DNA from: Pseudomonas sp. S30
Lineage (GTDB): Bacteria; Pseudomonadota; Gammaproteobacteria; Pseudomonadales; Pseudomonadaceae
DNA: 48,323 nucleotides
Direction: 5' to 3'
Assembly: GCF_016518545.1 (NCBI RefSeq)
Contig: NZ_JACVTO010000029.1
Coordinates: forward strand, 1-48,323
A model generated the notes under the pieces. The model was not told the origin of the DNA. It did no database searches and saw nothing but the letters and a program-made list of their open reading frames with translations. This document shows positions 1 to 9,277 of this stretch, piece by piece. The translations under genes and the position numbers were made by a program. Numbering within the stretch: the stretch's first letter is position 1; each line of letters starts with the position of its first letter.

Positions 1-51
1 CCTGTTACCGCCGTGAAAGGGCGGTGTCCTAGGCCACTAGACGAAGGGGAC
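1..51 (-). tRNA. tRNA-Glu (UUC), 3' end cut off by the window edge
   Basis: Read on the minus strand the segment starts GTCCCCTTCGTCTAGTGGCC, the usual 5' half of bacterial tRNA-Glu. It continues into an anticodon stem-loop whose loop CTTTCAC carries the UUC anticodon between CCGCC and GGCGG. Fifty-one bases are visible. The variable loop, T arm and acceptor 3' strand lie beyond position 1. A good sigma70 promoter stands upstream at 114-142. Confidence 0.93.
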
Positions 52-113
52 ACGCTACAACTTTTCACTGCCTGCCGCGTCGCGCCGAGCGCTTTACGCT
101 GCAAGTGGCGCGC

Positions 114-142
114 ATTCTAGGGATGGGTCGCCAGCTCGTCAA
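114..142 (-). promoter_or_regulatory. sigma70 promoter of tRNA-Glu
   Basis: On the minus strand, TTGACG (137-142) and TAGAAT (114-119) are separated by exactly 17 bases. This is a strong housekeeping promoter pointing at the tRNA, with a start expected near 107 and a leader of roughly 55 bases. Confidence 0.8.
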
Positions 143-398
143 CCCCTTTATGGAAATTTATCTAAATCAATGACTTCCGGTGTTTCGGCAGCGGTGCCGA
201 CACCGTGCCCGGGGTTTGACGTTGCTTTTCTGACGGCACCCCGGCAAGCTCGCTGCACATTGCCAGCACTGCAGTTTTTCGCGCGCGTGCCGACAACGGA
301 GTGCAGGCCTGCAACAGGCGGCTCATCGGCCACCCTGTTCGCGTGCGGACGGACTCACTACACTCAACGATGCAAAACTTCTTCATGAGGCGTTAACG
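143..398. other. Intergenic region with no recognisable gene
   Basis: With the tRNA promoter this makes a gene-free gap of 347 bases (52-398). Short ORFs on both strands look like chance reading frames. TACACT at 359-364 could be a -10 for the next gene, but no good -35 stands at 16-18 bases from it. Nothing else was recognised. Confidence 0.5.
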
Positions 399-1166
399 GT
401 GACACCACTTCTGATCACCCTGCTCATCGTGGCGGGTATCGCGTTGCTGATCGTGATCGGCTACCTCAACAATGTCGTGGAGAACGCCAAGCTCGAGCGC
501 ACGCGCCTGAAGATCGAACTCGCCGACCGCCTGCGTCGCTGCGGCGAAATCACCGAGACGTTTCCCGGCCAGTTGATGAGCCCGGCGCTCAAGCTGCTTC
601 TCGCCCGCCTGGAGCTGAACATCAACCAGCGCCAGCTGGCGCTGGACAAGCAGAACGGTGATATCAAGGCGCGTATCGGCGAGCTCGAAGCGTTGATCGC
701 CCTGGGCGACAAATTGCCGGTGAACAATCCGCCTACGCCGATCCAGACCGAAGCCAAGGCCAAGGACGTGCGTTTCCTGCTGGAATCGCTGCACAACCAG
801 ATCGTGCGTGCGACCCAGGAAAATTTCCTGCAGTCCAATGAAGGCAAGTACTGGGTCAAGGAAATCCGCCACATCCTGGTGCTGCTGCACATCGAGTTCT
901 TCAACAACCTGGGACAGCAGGCCTTGCAGCAGGGCCAGCCAGGCCAGGCACGGCTGGCCTTCGAGCGCGGCGTGCAGTACCTGCGCAAGCAGCCCGAACC
1001 CAAGCAGTATGAAGAGCAGCTCACCTACCTGGAGAAACTGCTGGCGCGGGCCAATGCCCAGGTACTGGACCAGATGGAGCCGGCCGAGGACGAGCAGAAC
1101 GCCCTGACCGAAGGCCTCAAGACCGACGAAGACGAAACCTGGAAGAAACGCGTGATCTACGATTGA
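399..1166 (+). CDS. Conserved membrane-anchored protein of unknown function
   Basis: The 255-residue protein begins with one hydrophobic segment (about residues 3-22). A long charged helical region follows, rich in Leu, Glu, Gln and Arg, with heptad-like stretches around 25-90. The helical C-terminal half (about 130-235) could be TPR-like. The GTG start is chosen because GAGG lies at 387-390, eight bases upstream. An N-in anchored protein with a cytoplasmic coiled coil is the simplest reading. The function is not known to me. It is transcribed alone and ends at a terminator shared with msrC on the other strand. Confidence 0.8.
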   Translation: MTPLLITLLIVAGIALLIVIGYLNNVVENAKLERTRLKIELADRLRRCGEITETFPGQLMSPALKLLLARLELNINQRQLALDKQNGDIKARIGELEALIALGDKLPVNNPPTPIQTEAKAKDVRFLLESLHNQIVRATQENFLQSNEGKYWVKEIRHILVLLHIEFFNNLGQQALQQGQPGQARLAFERGVQYLRKQPEPKQYEEQLTYLEKLLARANAQVLDQMEPAEDEQNALTEGLKTDEDETWKKRVIYD

Positions 1167-1183
1167 TCCGTCCACCGAATGAA

Positions 1184-1204
1184 AAGGGCCGCGCTGCGGC
1201 CCTT
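1184..1204. terminator. Bidirectional rho-independent terminator
   Basis: AAGGGCCGC and GCGGCCCTT form a 9-bp stem with a GCT loop. A T-rich tail follows in both directions (GTCGTTTT on plus, TTTTC on minus). The hairpin lies between the convergent ends of the membrane protein gene and msrC and can serve both. Confidence 0.7.
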
Positions 1205-1211
1205 GTCGTTT

Positions 1212-1694
1212 TCAGCAATCGGTCAATTCCAGGAACAGCGCAGCCAGGTGCTCCAGGCCGCGTTGATCGGCTTCGCTGAAGCGCGCAGGGGTGGGGCTGT
1301 CCAGATCCAGGACGCCGATCAGCCTGCCCTCCTTCACCAACGGGATCACCAGCTCGCTGTTCGAGGCACTGTCACAGGCGATGTGCCCAGCAAAGGCGTG
1401 CACGTCGTCGACTCGCTGCGTGGTGCGCGTGGCGGCTGCCGCACCGCAGACCCCTTTGTCGAATGGGATGCGTACGCACGCCACCTGCCCCTGGAACGGG
1501 CCGAGCAGCAGTTGCTCATGCCGATTGAGATAGAAGCCGGCCCAGTTCAGGTCATCGACCTGATGATAGAGAAACGCCGAGAACTGCGCGGCGTTGGCGA
1601 TGAAGTCGCGCTCGTCGGCGAACAGCGCCTGGACTTGCGCGGCCAGCAGTGCATAGCCGTCGAGGCCTTGGCCACTGGCGTTGAGGTCGATCAT
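1212..1694 (-). CDS. msrC: Free methionine-(R)-sulfoxide reductase (fRMsr, GAF fold)
   Basis: The enzyme reduces free Met-R-sulfoxide in the cytoplasm, using thioredoxin as final donor. The 160-residue product is one GAF domain and keeps the three family cysteines: C73 and C83 (VACVRIPFDKGVCG) and C107 (IACDSASNSE). These match the spacing of E. coli Cys84, Cys94 and Cys118. The start at 1694 gives a normal-length protein and overlaps the stop of the upstream DUF815 gene by 4 bases (ATGA), so the two are probably translationally coupled. It is one of three peroxide- or methionine-repair enzymes in the first 6 kb. Confidence 0.92.
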   Translation of the reverse strand: MIDLNASGQGLDGYALLAAQVQALFADERDFIANAAQFSAFLYHQVDDLNWAGFYLNRHEQLLLGPFQGQVACVRIPFDKGVCGAAAATRTTQRVDDVHAFAGHIACDSASNSELVIPLVKEGRLIGVLDLDSPTPARFSEADQRGLEHLAALFLELTDC

Positions 1695-2581
1695 GGGTTC
1701 TGCTCCAGCAATTGCAGTCCGACCCAGTAGCGGGCGAACTGGTAGGCACATCGGCCGTTACGGTTGCCACGCCCGGTCGCCCAGCGGGTGGCGAGAATGT
1801 CCAGTGCCTCGGTGCGCTGCCAGGTCAGCCCGGCACGCGCGGCGAGCTGACCGATCCAGTGCTCGACCACGTCGAGGAAATGCGCCTGGGTGAAGGGGTA
1901 GAACGAGAGCCACAGGCCGAAGCGGTCGGACAGCGCGATCTTGTCCTCGACCGCCTCGCTGGGGTGCAGTTCGCCGTCGACTCGCTGCCAGTTTTCGTTG
2001 TCGCTTTCCTTTTCCGGCACCAGGTGTCGACGGTTGGAGGTGGCGTAGAGCAGCACGTTGTCGGGCGCCTGTTCCAGGGAGCCATCGAGCACGCTCTTGA
2101 GCACGCGGTAATCTCCCTCCCCGGCCTCGAAGGACAGATCGTCGCAGAACAGGACGAAGCGCTGCTCGTGGCCCTGCAGTTGCTCGACCACACGCGGCAG
2201 GTCGGCCAGGTGGTCGCGCTCGATCTCGATCAGGCGCAGCCCCTGCTGGGCATGTTCGGCCAGCAGCGCTCGCACCAGCGACGACTTGCCGGTGCCGCGC
2301 GAGCCCCAGAGCAACGCATGGTTGGCGGGCATGCCCTGGAGAAACTGGTGGGTGTTGCGCCCCAGTTGCTCGCGCTGCTGATCCACACCGATCAGATCGG
2401 ACAGGCGCAGGTCCAGGCTCACCTGCAACGGCATGAGGTAGCCACTGCGGCCATCGCGCTGCCAGCGCGCGGCCAGGGTGTCGCGCCAGTCGATGGGCTC
2501 ACGAGGAGCGGGCAACAAGGGTTCGAGGCGCGCCAGTACCGATTCGGCGCGCTCCAGGAAAGCATTCAAGCGGGGATCCAT
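1691..2581 (-). CDS. DUF815-family AAA+ ATPase
   Basis: This is a 296-residue P-loop ATPase. It has a Walker A motif (GSRGTGKSSL), a Walker B-like stretch (RFVLFCDDLSF) and a sensor-like segment (VLLYATSNRRHL), the usual DUF815 layout. The start is MDPRLNAF, with TAGGAG just upstream on the minus strand; the longer frame reading into the sagS leader is not credible. The cellular role of the family is not established. It is the first gene of a two-gene unit with msrC and is divergent from sagS. Confidence 0.88.
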   Translation of the reverse strand: MDPRLNAFLERAESVLARLEPLLPAPREPIDWRDTLAARWQRDGRSGYLMPLQVSLDLRLSDLIGVDQQREQLGRNTHQFLQGMPANHALLWGSRGTGKSSLVRALLAEHAQQGLRLIEIERDHLADLPRVVEQLQGHEQRFVLFCDDLSFEAGEGDYRVLKSVLDGSLEQAPDNVLLYATSNRRHLVPEKESDNENWQRVDGELHPSEAVEDKIALSDRFGLWLSFYPFTQAHFLDVVEHWIGQLAARAGLTWQRTEALDILATRWATGRGNRNGRCAYQFARYWVGLQLLEQNP

Positions 2582-2672
2582 GACGACTCCTACGGATTTC
2601 AGTGAGGCAGGCTGCAAGCCGACCTGCCAGCGAATCAACTGAAATGAACAGACAGACCCGCCAGCAGCCGAG

Positions 2673-2702
2673 GCCGATCGGCTATGCTTGCGCAGCGCAA
2701 GC
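2673..2702 (+). repeat. Two adjacent inverted repeats in the sagS leader
   Basis: A perfect palindrome GCCGATCGGC (2673-2682) is followed by GCTTGCG-CAG-CGCAAGC (2686-2702), a 7-bp stem with a 3-base loop. TATGCT at 2683-2688 could be a -10. Both repeats lie within 55 bases of the sagS start and could be an operator or an mRNA hairpin. Confidence 0.5.
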
Positions 2703-2725
2703 GGCATGGAACCGGCTCGGGAAGC

Positions 2726-5027
2726 ATGGATATCACGTTCACCAATCGCCTGTCTTACAAGCAAGCCCGGCTGACAGTCCTGGTCGGCTTCATCCTGGGT
2801 ACGTTGCTCAGTCTCATCCAGATCGGCATCGATTATGCCAGCGAAGACGCGTCCATCAACCGCGAAGTGCAGGCGTTGCTGCAAATAAGTCACGACCCGG
2901 CTTCACGCATCGCCTACAACATCGACGCCGAGCTGGCCCAGGAGCTCACCCGCGGGCTGCTGCGCTCGCCCTCGGTGGTACGGGCTCGGCTGATCGACAA
3001 CAACCAGACCGTGCTCGCCGATGTCAGCCGTCCGCGCCGGGATGACCGCTACCGCGCCTTGAGCGATTTCCTGTTCGGCGAGCAGCGCCAGTTCAAGGAT
3101 GCGCTCTACCTCGCCCACATGCCCGCCGACTACCTGGGCACCCTGTACCTGGACGTCGACACCTATGCCTTCGGCGGCCGCTTTCTGGAACGCGCCGGCA
3201 TCACCCTGCTCAACGGTTTCGCCCGCAGCCTGGTGCTGACCGGCATTCTGCTGGGACTGTTCTACTTCATGCTGACCCAACCGCTGGTCAAGGTGATCAG
3301 TGCGCTCAGCAACCGCGACCCACGCGCCTCGGGGCAGGCTCGCCTGGAATGTCCGAGCGGCCACGAGAACGATGAGATCGGGGTGCTGGTGAAGGTCGCC
3401 AATCAGCAGTTCGTCAGCATGGCCACCGAAATCCAGCAGCGGCGCAGCGCTGAAAATCGCCTGACGCAGTACCTCAACGAACTGGAAAGCATCGTCTCGG
3501 CGCGCACCGACGAACTCAAGGCCAGCAACAGCCGCCTGAGCCGCTCCAACGAAGAGCTGGAAGAGGCCCGGCGTCGTGCACTGGACATGGCCCACGCGCG
3601 CGCCGCATTCCTGGCCAACATGAGCCACGAGATCCGTACCCCGCTCAACGGCATGCTCGGCATGCTCGCCCTGGCACTGGACAGCGGCCTGACCAGCGAA
3701 CAGCGCCAGCAGTTGGCGATCGCCCATGACTCGGGCAAGGTGCTGGTCGAGCTGCTCAACGATATCCTCGACCTGTCCAAGTTCGATGCAGGCCAGCTGG
3801 AGCTCGAACGGATTCCCTTCGACCTGGCCATGCTGCTGGAAGATACCGCCAGCCTGCTGTCGCAGAATGCCGCGGCCAACGTCGAACTGACCTGCCTGAT
3901 CGCAGCGGATTTTCCGGCCAGCGTGCTGGGCGATCCGACCCGCGTGCGGCAGATCGTCAGCAACCTGCTGGCCAACGCGCTCAAGTTCACCCGTTTCGGG
4001 CGAGTCGACGTGCGCCTGTCGACGTTCGTCGGCGGTGTTCGCCTGGAAGTGTCGGACACTGGCATCGGCATCCCCGAGGACGCCCAGGTGCGGATCTTCC
4101 AGCCTTTCACCCAGGCCGGTGCCGGTATCACCCGCCAGTATGGCGGCACCGGGCTGGGGCTGACGCTGACGCGCAACCTGTGTACCGCGATGAACGGCCA
4201 GCTGACCATCGAGTCGCAGATGGGTTTCGGCAGCCGCTTCAGGGCCGATCTGCCCCTGCCTGCCCACCTGGAGGCCAACCCGCCACCGGCACTGCGTGGC
4301 CGTATCGAGGCGCTGACCGATGCCGGCAGCGGCCTGGCCGAGTTGCTCGAGCGGCTGCTGCCGCGCTGGGGCCTGGACTACAGCCGCTGCGACCGGGTCG
4401 AGGACATCGCTGGCGCGGCGGTGAACCTGATCATCTGCGACGATGCCCAGCAGCTGCACACACTGCGCAGGCGCACCCGCTCACCGATTCTGCTGATCAC
4501 CGCCTACGGCAATTTCCTCGCGGCCGAACAAGCGCTGCCCATGGCGCCCTTGCAGCAACTGGCACGCCCCTTGGCGCGCAATACGCTCTATCAGTGCTTG
4601 CGCCGCACCCTGCAAGGCGACAGTGGCAGCGCCCTGCCCGCCGGCGCCGCCCAATCGCCGACAGGGCGCGCACGGATCCTGCTGGTGGAGGACAATCCGG
4701 TGAACCAGCTGGTGGCCATCGGCATGCTCGGCAAACTGGGTTGCCACGTGCAGGTCGCCGCCCACGGCGGCGAGGCGATGCAGATCCTCGAACACGAGCG
4801 TTTCGACCTGGTGCTGATGGACTGCAACATGCCGGTGATGGACGGCTACGAGGCCAGTCGACGCATCCGCCAGGACGGGCGCTGGCCACGACTGCCGATC
4901 GTGGCCCTGACCGCCAACGCCATGCCGGAGGAGCGCGAACGCTGCCGCGCCGCCGGCATGGACGATTACCTGGCCAAGCCTTTTCGGCGGGAGGAACTCC
5001 AAGCCTTGATCGACCAGTGGGTGCCCC

Positions 5028-5038
<11 letters not shown>
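2726..5038 (+). CDS. sagS: SagS-like hybrid sensor histidine kinase
   Basis: The 770-residue protein has TM1 (about 15-35), a periplasmic HmsP-like sensor domain (36-160), TM2 (about 163-186) and a HAMP-like/coiled-coil linker. These are followed by HisKA with H301 in SHEIRTP, HATPase (DTGIGIPED, GGTGLGL), a degenerate receiver-like segment (about 505-620) and a C-terminal receiver with D699 (LMDCNMPVMDGY). N-terminal sequence, architecture and neighbours (glutathione peroxidase, msrB, alaA, htpX) match P. aeruginosa SagS. That protein acts on the HptB/Gac branch and on BfiSR to set the motile-sessile switch. The start MDITFT is preferred over an ATG at 2684, which lacks the family N terminus. 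It overlaps the convergent peroxidase gene by 11 bases. Confidence 0.9.
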
Positions 5039-5512
<474 letters not shown>

Positions 5513-5516
<4 letters not shown>

Positions 5517-5923
5517 GACGGCGCCCCTTCATCGCGCGGCTCGAAATCCAGGCACACCGAATTGATGCAGTAGCGCAGCCCGGTCGGCGGCGGCCCATCG
5601 GGGAACACGTGGCCCAGGTGCGCATCGCACTGGGCACAGGTGACCTCGGTGCGGATCATGCCGTGGGACGTATCGCGTATCTCGATCATCGCGCTCTGCT
5701 CGATCGGGGAATGGAAGCTCGGCCAGCCGCAACCGGAATCGAACTTGCTACGCGAGTCGAACAGCGCCAGGCCACAGCAGATGCAATGATAGATGCCGGC
5801 ACGCTTTTCGCCGTTGTACTTGCCGGTGAACGGCCGCTCGGTGCCCTTCAGGCGGCAGACCTGATACTGCGCGGGATCGAGCATCTCGCGCCATTCTTCC
5901 AGGGTTTTGTCGATCTTTTGCAT
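5513..5923 (-). CDS. msrB: Peptide methionine-(R)-sulfoxide reductase MsrB
   Basis: The 136-residue protein reduces Met-R-sulfoxide in proteins. It has the zinc-binding pairs C47/C50 and C96/C99, C65 in GCGWPSF (candidate recycling cysteine) and the catalytic C119 in LRYCINSVCLDF. It is the first gene of a two-gene operon with the glutathione peroxidase (ATGA overlap). It is divergent from alaA across 168 bases. Confidence 0.95.
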
Positions 5924-6091
5924 GGCTGAACCTCGGCAGGCTGAATTTCACCCTGCGCCGGCTTTTCCCTGGCGCGGGTGGCACGTATATTAGTCGGCTT
6001 GTGTGCAGGCGTTCAGTCTGGCACTCGCGCCTCGTCCTTTTCAAACCCTTAGACGCGCGCGCCCCGCGACTTATCCATTCGGGATCACATC

Positions 6092-7303
6092 ATGCAGTTC
6101 AGCAAATCGAACAAGCTCGCCAATGTCTGCTACGACATTCGCGGCCCGGTGCTCAAGCACGCCAAACGACTGGAGGAGGAAGGCCAGCGCATCCTCAAGC
6201 TGAACATCGGCAATCCGGCGCCGTTTGGCTTCGAGGCGCCGGACGAGATTCTCCAGGATGTGATCCGCAACCTGCCGACCGCCCAGGGCTACAGTGACTC
6301 CAAGGGCTTGTTCAGCGCGCGCAAGGCGGTGATGCAGTACTGCCAGCAGAAGCAGATCGAAGGCGTCGGCATCGAGGACATCTACCTGGGCAACGGCGTG
6401 TCCGAGCTGATCGTGATGTCGATGCAGGCGCTGCTGAACAACAACGACGAAGTGCTGATTCCGGCGCCCGACTACCCGCTGTGGACCGCTGCGGTCAGCC
6501 TGGCAGGCGGCAAGCCGGTGCATTACCTGTGCGACGAGCAGGCCGACTGGTTCCCCGACCTGGACGACATCAAGGCCAAGATCACTCCGAACACCAAGGC
6601 GCTGGTGATCATCAACCCGAACAACCCCACGGGTGCGGTGTACTCCAGGGAGCTGCTGCTGGGCATGCTGGAGCTGGCCCGTCAGCACAATCTGGTGGTG
6701 TTCTCCGACGAGATCTACGACAAGATCCTGTACGACGAAGCGGTGCACATCAGCACCGCTGCGCTGGCCCCGGACCTGCTGTGCCTGACCTTCAACGGCC
6801 TGTCCAAGTCCTATCGAGTGGCAGGCTTCCGCTCCGGCTGGCTGATCATTTCCGGTCCCAAGCACACTGCCCACAGCTATATCGAAGGCATCGACATGCT
6901 GGCCAACATGCGCCTGTGTGCCAACGTGCCGGCCCAGCACGCGATCCAGACCGCCCTGGGCGGCTACCAGAGCATCAACGACCTGGTCCTGCCGCCGGGC
7001 CGCCTGCTCGAGCAGCGCAACCGCACCTATGAACTGCTCAACGACATTCCCGGGGTCAGCTGCGTCAAACCCATGGGTGCGCTGTATGCCTTCCCGAGAA
7101 TCGATCCCAAGGTCTGCCCGATCCACAACGACGAGAAGTTCGTGCTCGACCTGCTGCTGTCGGAGAAGCTGCTGATCGTCCAGGGTACCGCCTTCAACTG
7201 GCCATGGCCGGACCACTTCCGCGTGGTCACGCTGCCCCGCGTCGATGATCTCGAACAAGCCATCGGACGCATCGGCAATTTCCTGCGCACCTACTCCCAG
7301 TAA
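6092..7303 (+). CDS. alaA: AlaA-type glutamate-pyruvate aminotransferase
   Basis: A PLP-dependent class I/II aminotransferase of 403 residues that makes alanine from pyruvate and glutamate. Visible features are the family start (MQFSKSNKLANVCYDIRGP), the PLP-phosphate region, PNNPTGAVYS, SDEIYDKI and the Schiff-base lysine K239 in LSKSYRVAGFRSG. Length and lysine position match E. coli AlaA. TATATT at 5986-5991 is a possible -10, with only a poor -35. A strong hairpin follows the gene. Confidence 0.93.
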   Translation: MQFSKSNKLANVCYDIRGPVLKHAKRLEEEGQRILKLNIGNPAPFGFEAPDEILQDVIRNLPTAQGYSDSKGLFSARKAVMQYCQQKQIEGVGIEDIYLGNGVSELIVMSMQALLNNNDEVLIPAPDYPLWTAAVSLAGGKPVHYLCDEQADWFPDLDDIKAKITPNTKALVIINPNNPTGAVYSRELLLGMLELARQHNLVVFSDEIYDKILYDEAVHISTAALAPDLLCLTFNGLSKSYRVAGFRSGWLIISGPKHTAHSYIEGIDMLANMRLCANVPAQHAIQTALGGYQSINDLVLPPGRLLEQRNRTYELLNDIPGVSCVKPMGALYAFPRIDPKVCPIHNDEKFVLDLLLSEKLLIVQGTAFNWPWPDHFRVVTLPRVDDLEQAIGRIGNFLRTYSQ

Positions 7304-7340
7304 GTCCAGCTCCAGTCAGTCCAGTAAGTTTTCCTACGTT

Positions 7341-7367
7341 GATGGCGCCTTCTGGAAAGGCGCCATC
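7341..7367 (+). terminator. Hairpin after alaA (probable terminator)
   Basis: GATGGCGCCTT pairs perfectly with AAGGCGCCATC over 11 bp around a 5-base loop. There is no run of T after it, so termination may be partial, or the hairpin may protect the transcript's 3' end. Confidence 0.5.
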
Positions 7368-7441
7368 AAGCGTTTGCTACCTCCCCCCTGGATGAATTCT
7401 TACATCCTGCAACGGTCTACCTCCGGTAGCGCTTGGGCTGT

Positions 7442-7456
7442 CTGGCAGACTGCCAG
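7442..7456. repeat. Inverted repeat upstream of htpX
   Basis: CTGGCA-GAC-TGCCAG, a perfect 6-bp inverted repeat. It ends 26 bases upstream of the -35 of the htpX promoter, a position that would suit an activator or repressor. The binding protein is unknown. Confidence 0.35.
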
Positions 7457-7482
7457 GTACACAGTTTGAAATAGTCGGCCTG

Positions 7483-7511
7483 TTGAATCCCCCGAGCGGT
7501 CACCTTATATA
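7483..7511 (+). promoter_or_regulatory. htpX promoter (sigma70- or sigma32-type)
   Basis: TTGAAT (7483-7488) and TATATA (7506-7511) are 17 bases apart. TTGAA also fits a sigma32 -35, and htpX is a heat-shock gene in E. coli, so overlapping recognition is possible. The start would lie near 7518, giving a leader of about 40 bases. Confidence 0.55.
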
Positions 7512-7558
7512 CCCCGCAGCAAAGCGACATTTTCATCCGTCAGGAGAACGTAACAACC

Positions 7559-8446
7559 ATGATGCGCATTCTGTTGTTTGTGGCCACCAACCTTGCGGTG
7601 GTGCTGGTTGCAAGCATTACCCTCAGCCTGTTCGGCTTCAACGGTTTCATGGCCGCCAACGGCGTCGACCTGGACCTGAGTCGTCTGCTGGTCTTCTGCG
7701 CCGTGTTCGGGTTCGCCGGCTCGCTGGTCTCGCTGTTCATCTCCAAGTGGATGGCGAAGATGACCACCGGCACCCAGATCATCACCCAGCCGCGCACCCA
7801 CCATGAACAGTGGCTGCTGCAAACCGTCGAGGAGCTGTCGCGCGAGGCCGGGATCAAGATGCCCGAGGTGGGCGTCTTCCCTGCCTACGAAGCCAACGCC
7901 TTCGCTACCGGCTGGAACCGCAACGACGCGCTGGTGGCCGTGTCCCAGGGCCTGCTGGAGCGCTTCTCCCGGGACGAGGTACGGGCGGTGCTGGCGCACG
8001 AGATCGGGCACGTCGCCAACGGCGACATGGTCACCCTGGCCCTGGTGCAGGGCGTGGTGAACACCTTCGTGATGTTCTTCGCACGCATCATCGGCAACTT
8101 CGTCGACAAGGTGGTGTTCAAGAACGAAGAAGGCCAGGGTATCGCCTACTACATCGCGACCATCGTCGCCGAGCTGATCCTCGGTATCCTGGCCAGCATC
8201 ATCGTCATGTGGTTCTCGCGCCGCCGCGAGTACCGCGCAGACGAAGCCGGTGCCCGACTGGCCGGCACCGGCGCCATGATCGCCGCCCTGCAACGCCTGC
8301 GCTCCGAGCAGGGCATGCCGGTGCACATGCCGGACACGCTCAAGGCGTTCGGCATCAACGGCGGTTTGAAGCAGGGCCTGGCCGGGCTGTTGATGAGCCA
8401 CCCGCCGCTGGAAGACCGTATCGACGCCCTGCGTCGCCGCGGCTGA
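7559..8446 (+). CDS. htpX: Inner-membrane zinc metalloprotease HtpX
   Basis: A 295-residue M48B protease that degrades misfolded membrane proteins alongside FtsH. There are two N-terminal membrane segments (about 4-24 and 37-57), the zinc site HEIGH in VLAHEIGHVANGD, two further hydrophobic segments (about 155-215) and the downstream EYRADEAGA motif that supplies the third ligand. Length and the MMRI start match E. coli HtpX. CAGGAG at 7541-7546 is the ribosome-binding site. Confidence 0.96.
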   Translation: MMRILLFVATNLAVVLVASITLSLFGFNGFMAANGVDLDLSRLLVFCAVFGFAGSLVSLFISKWMAKMTTGTQIITQPRTHHEQWLLQTVEELSREAGIKMPEVGVFPAYEANAFATGWNRNDALVAVSQGLLERFSRDEVRAVLAHEIGHVANGDMVTLALVQGVVNTFVMFFARIIGNFVDKVVFKNEEGQGIAYYIATIVAELILGILASIIVMWFSRRREYRADEAGARLAGTGAMIAALQRLRSEQGMPVHMPDTLKAFGINGGLKQGLAGLLMSHPPLEDRIDALRRRG

Positions 8447-8463
8447 TACGGCGAGCGTTCACC

Positions 8464-8490
8464 AAGGGCGACCCCGGTCGCCCTTTTCTT
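8464..8490 (+). terminator. Rho-independent terminator of htpX
   Basis: AAGGGCGACC and GGTCGCCCTT form a 10-bp stem with a very short loop, followed by TTCTT. It lies 18 bases after the htpX stop and before the convergent tpm gene. Confidence 0.75.
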
Positions 8491-8521
8491 CGCCCGCCAG
8501 AAAGGCGGGCACAGACCAGTC

Positions 8522-9175
8522 TCAGTGACCAGGACGCTCCAGGCGATAGACCCGCTCGATCAAGCTGGGCACCCCCGCAGCCTGGAACTTGGGACTGCTG
8601 TCGAGCGTTTCAGGCGCCTGAAGCTCGGTGATTTCCCATGCCCCAAGCCCCGCTCTCACCTCAGTTTCGGTCACCGAGAACGGTGGCCCCTCCACCCGAG
8701 ACTGATCGTATTCCAAGGTGATCAGCAAGCCTTGGCAATGGTGTGGCAGACAGGCACACAGCAGTTCCAGATAGCGCTTGCGCAGGGCCTCGGGCAAGGC
8801 GATCAGCGCTGCGCGGTCGTACACAGCGGCGCAGTCTGCCAGGTCCTGCGGCTGCAAGGCGAAGACGTCGCCACACCACAGTTCGATCGGCCCGCTGCGC
8901 CAGACCTCGAACACGCCGCGCCGTTCGACCTCGGCGACCCGTTGATGCTCGTCGAAGAAGGCCTCGACGGCCTTGCGTGACAGCTCGACGCCCAGTATTC
9001 GATAGCCCTGCCCGGCCAACCAGGCCATGTCCTGGCTCTTGCCGCACAACGGCACGAACACGCGACTGGCTGCCGGCAATGTCGGCCAGTTCCTGATCAG
9101 ATCGGAGTTGACCTGGGGCTGATGAAAACCGATCTGGTTGTCCGCCCACCGCTTGTGCCAGAACGCTGGCTCCAT
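8522..9175 (-). CDS. tpm: Thiopurine S-methyltransferase
   Basis: A 217-residue SAM-dependent methyltransferase of the TPMT family, which in pseudomonads also methylates selenium and tellurium oxyanions. It starts MEPAFWHKRWADNQIGFHQ, has the SAM motif VFVPLCGKSQDMAWLA and keeps the DRAALIALP block. The start at 9175 is preferred over upstream in-frame starts because of family alignment and the GGGAG site before it. It is divergent from the dioxygenase gene across 102 bases in which no clear promoter was seen. Confidence 0.95.
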   Translation of the reverse strand: MEPAFWHKRWADNQIGFHQPQVNSDLIRNWPTLPAASRVFVPLCGKSQDMAWLAGQGYRILGVELSRKAVEAFFDEHQRVAEVERRGVFEVWRSGPIELWCGDVFALQPQDLADCAAVYDRAALIALPEALRKRYLELLCACLPHHCQGLLITLEYDQSRVEGPPFSVTETEVRAGLGAWEITELQAPETLDSSPKFQAAGVPSLIERVYRLERPGH

Positions 9176-9277
9176 ATTTACTCCCATTTCTTCGATCAAT
9201 TGGGCGAAAAACTTAGTTTGAATATCGATGTGAAGCTGGACCAAGATGGAGTCATCTTAACCTTCCAGGACCTTGTC

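Noticed and set aside
148..388. Short overlapping ORFs on both strands after the tRNA promoter
   Set aside because: They overlap each other in several frames, have no ribosome-binding sites and no conserved-looking sequence.
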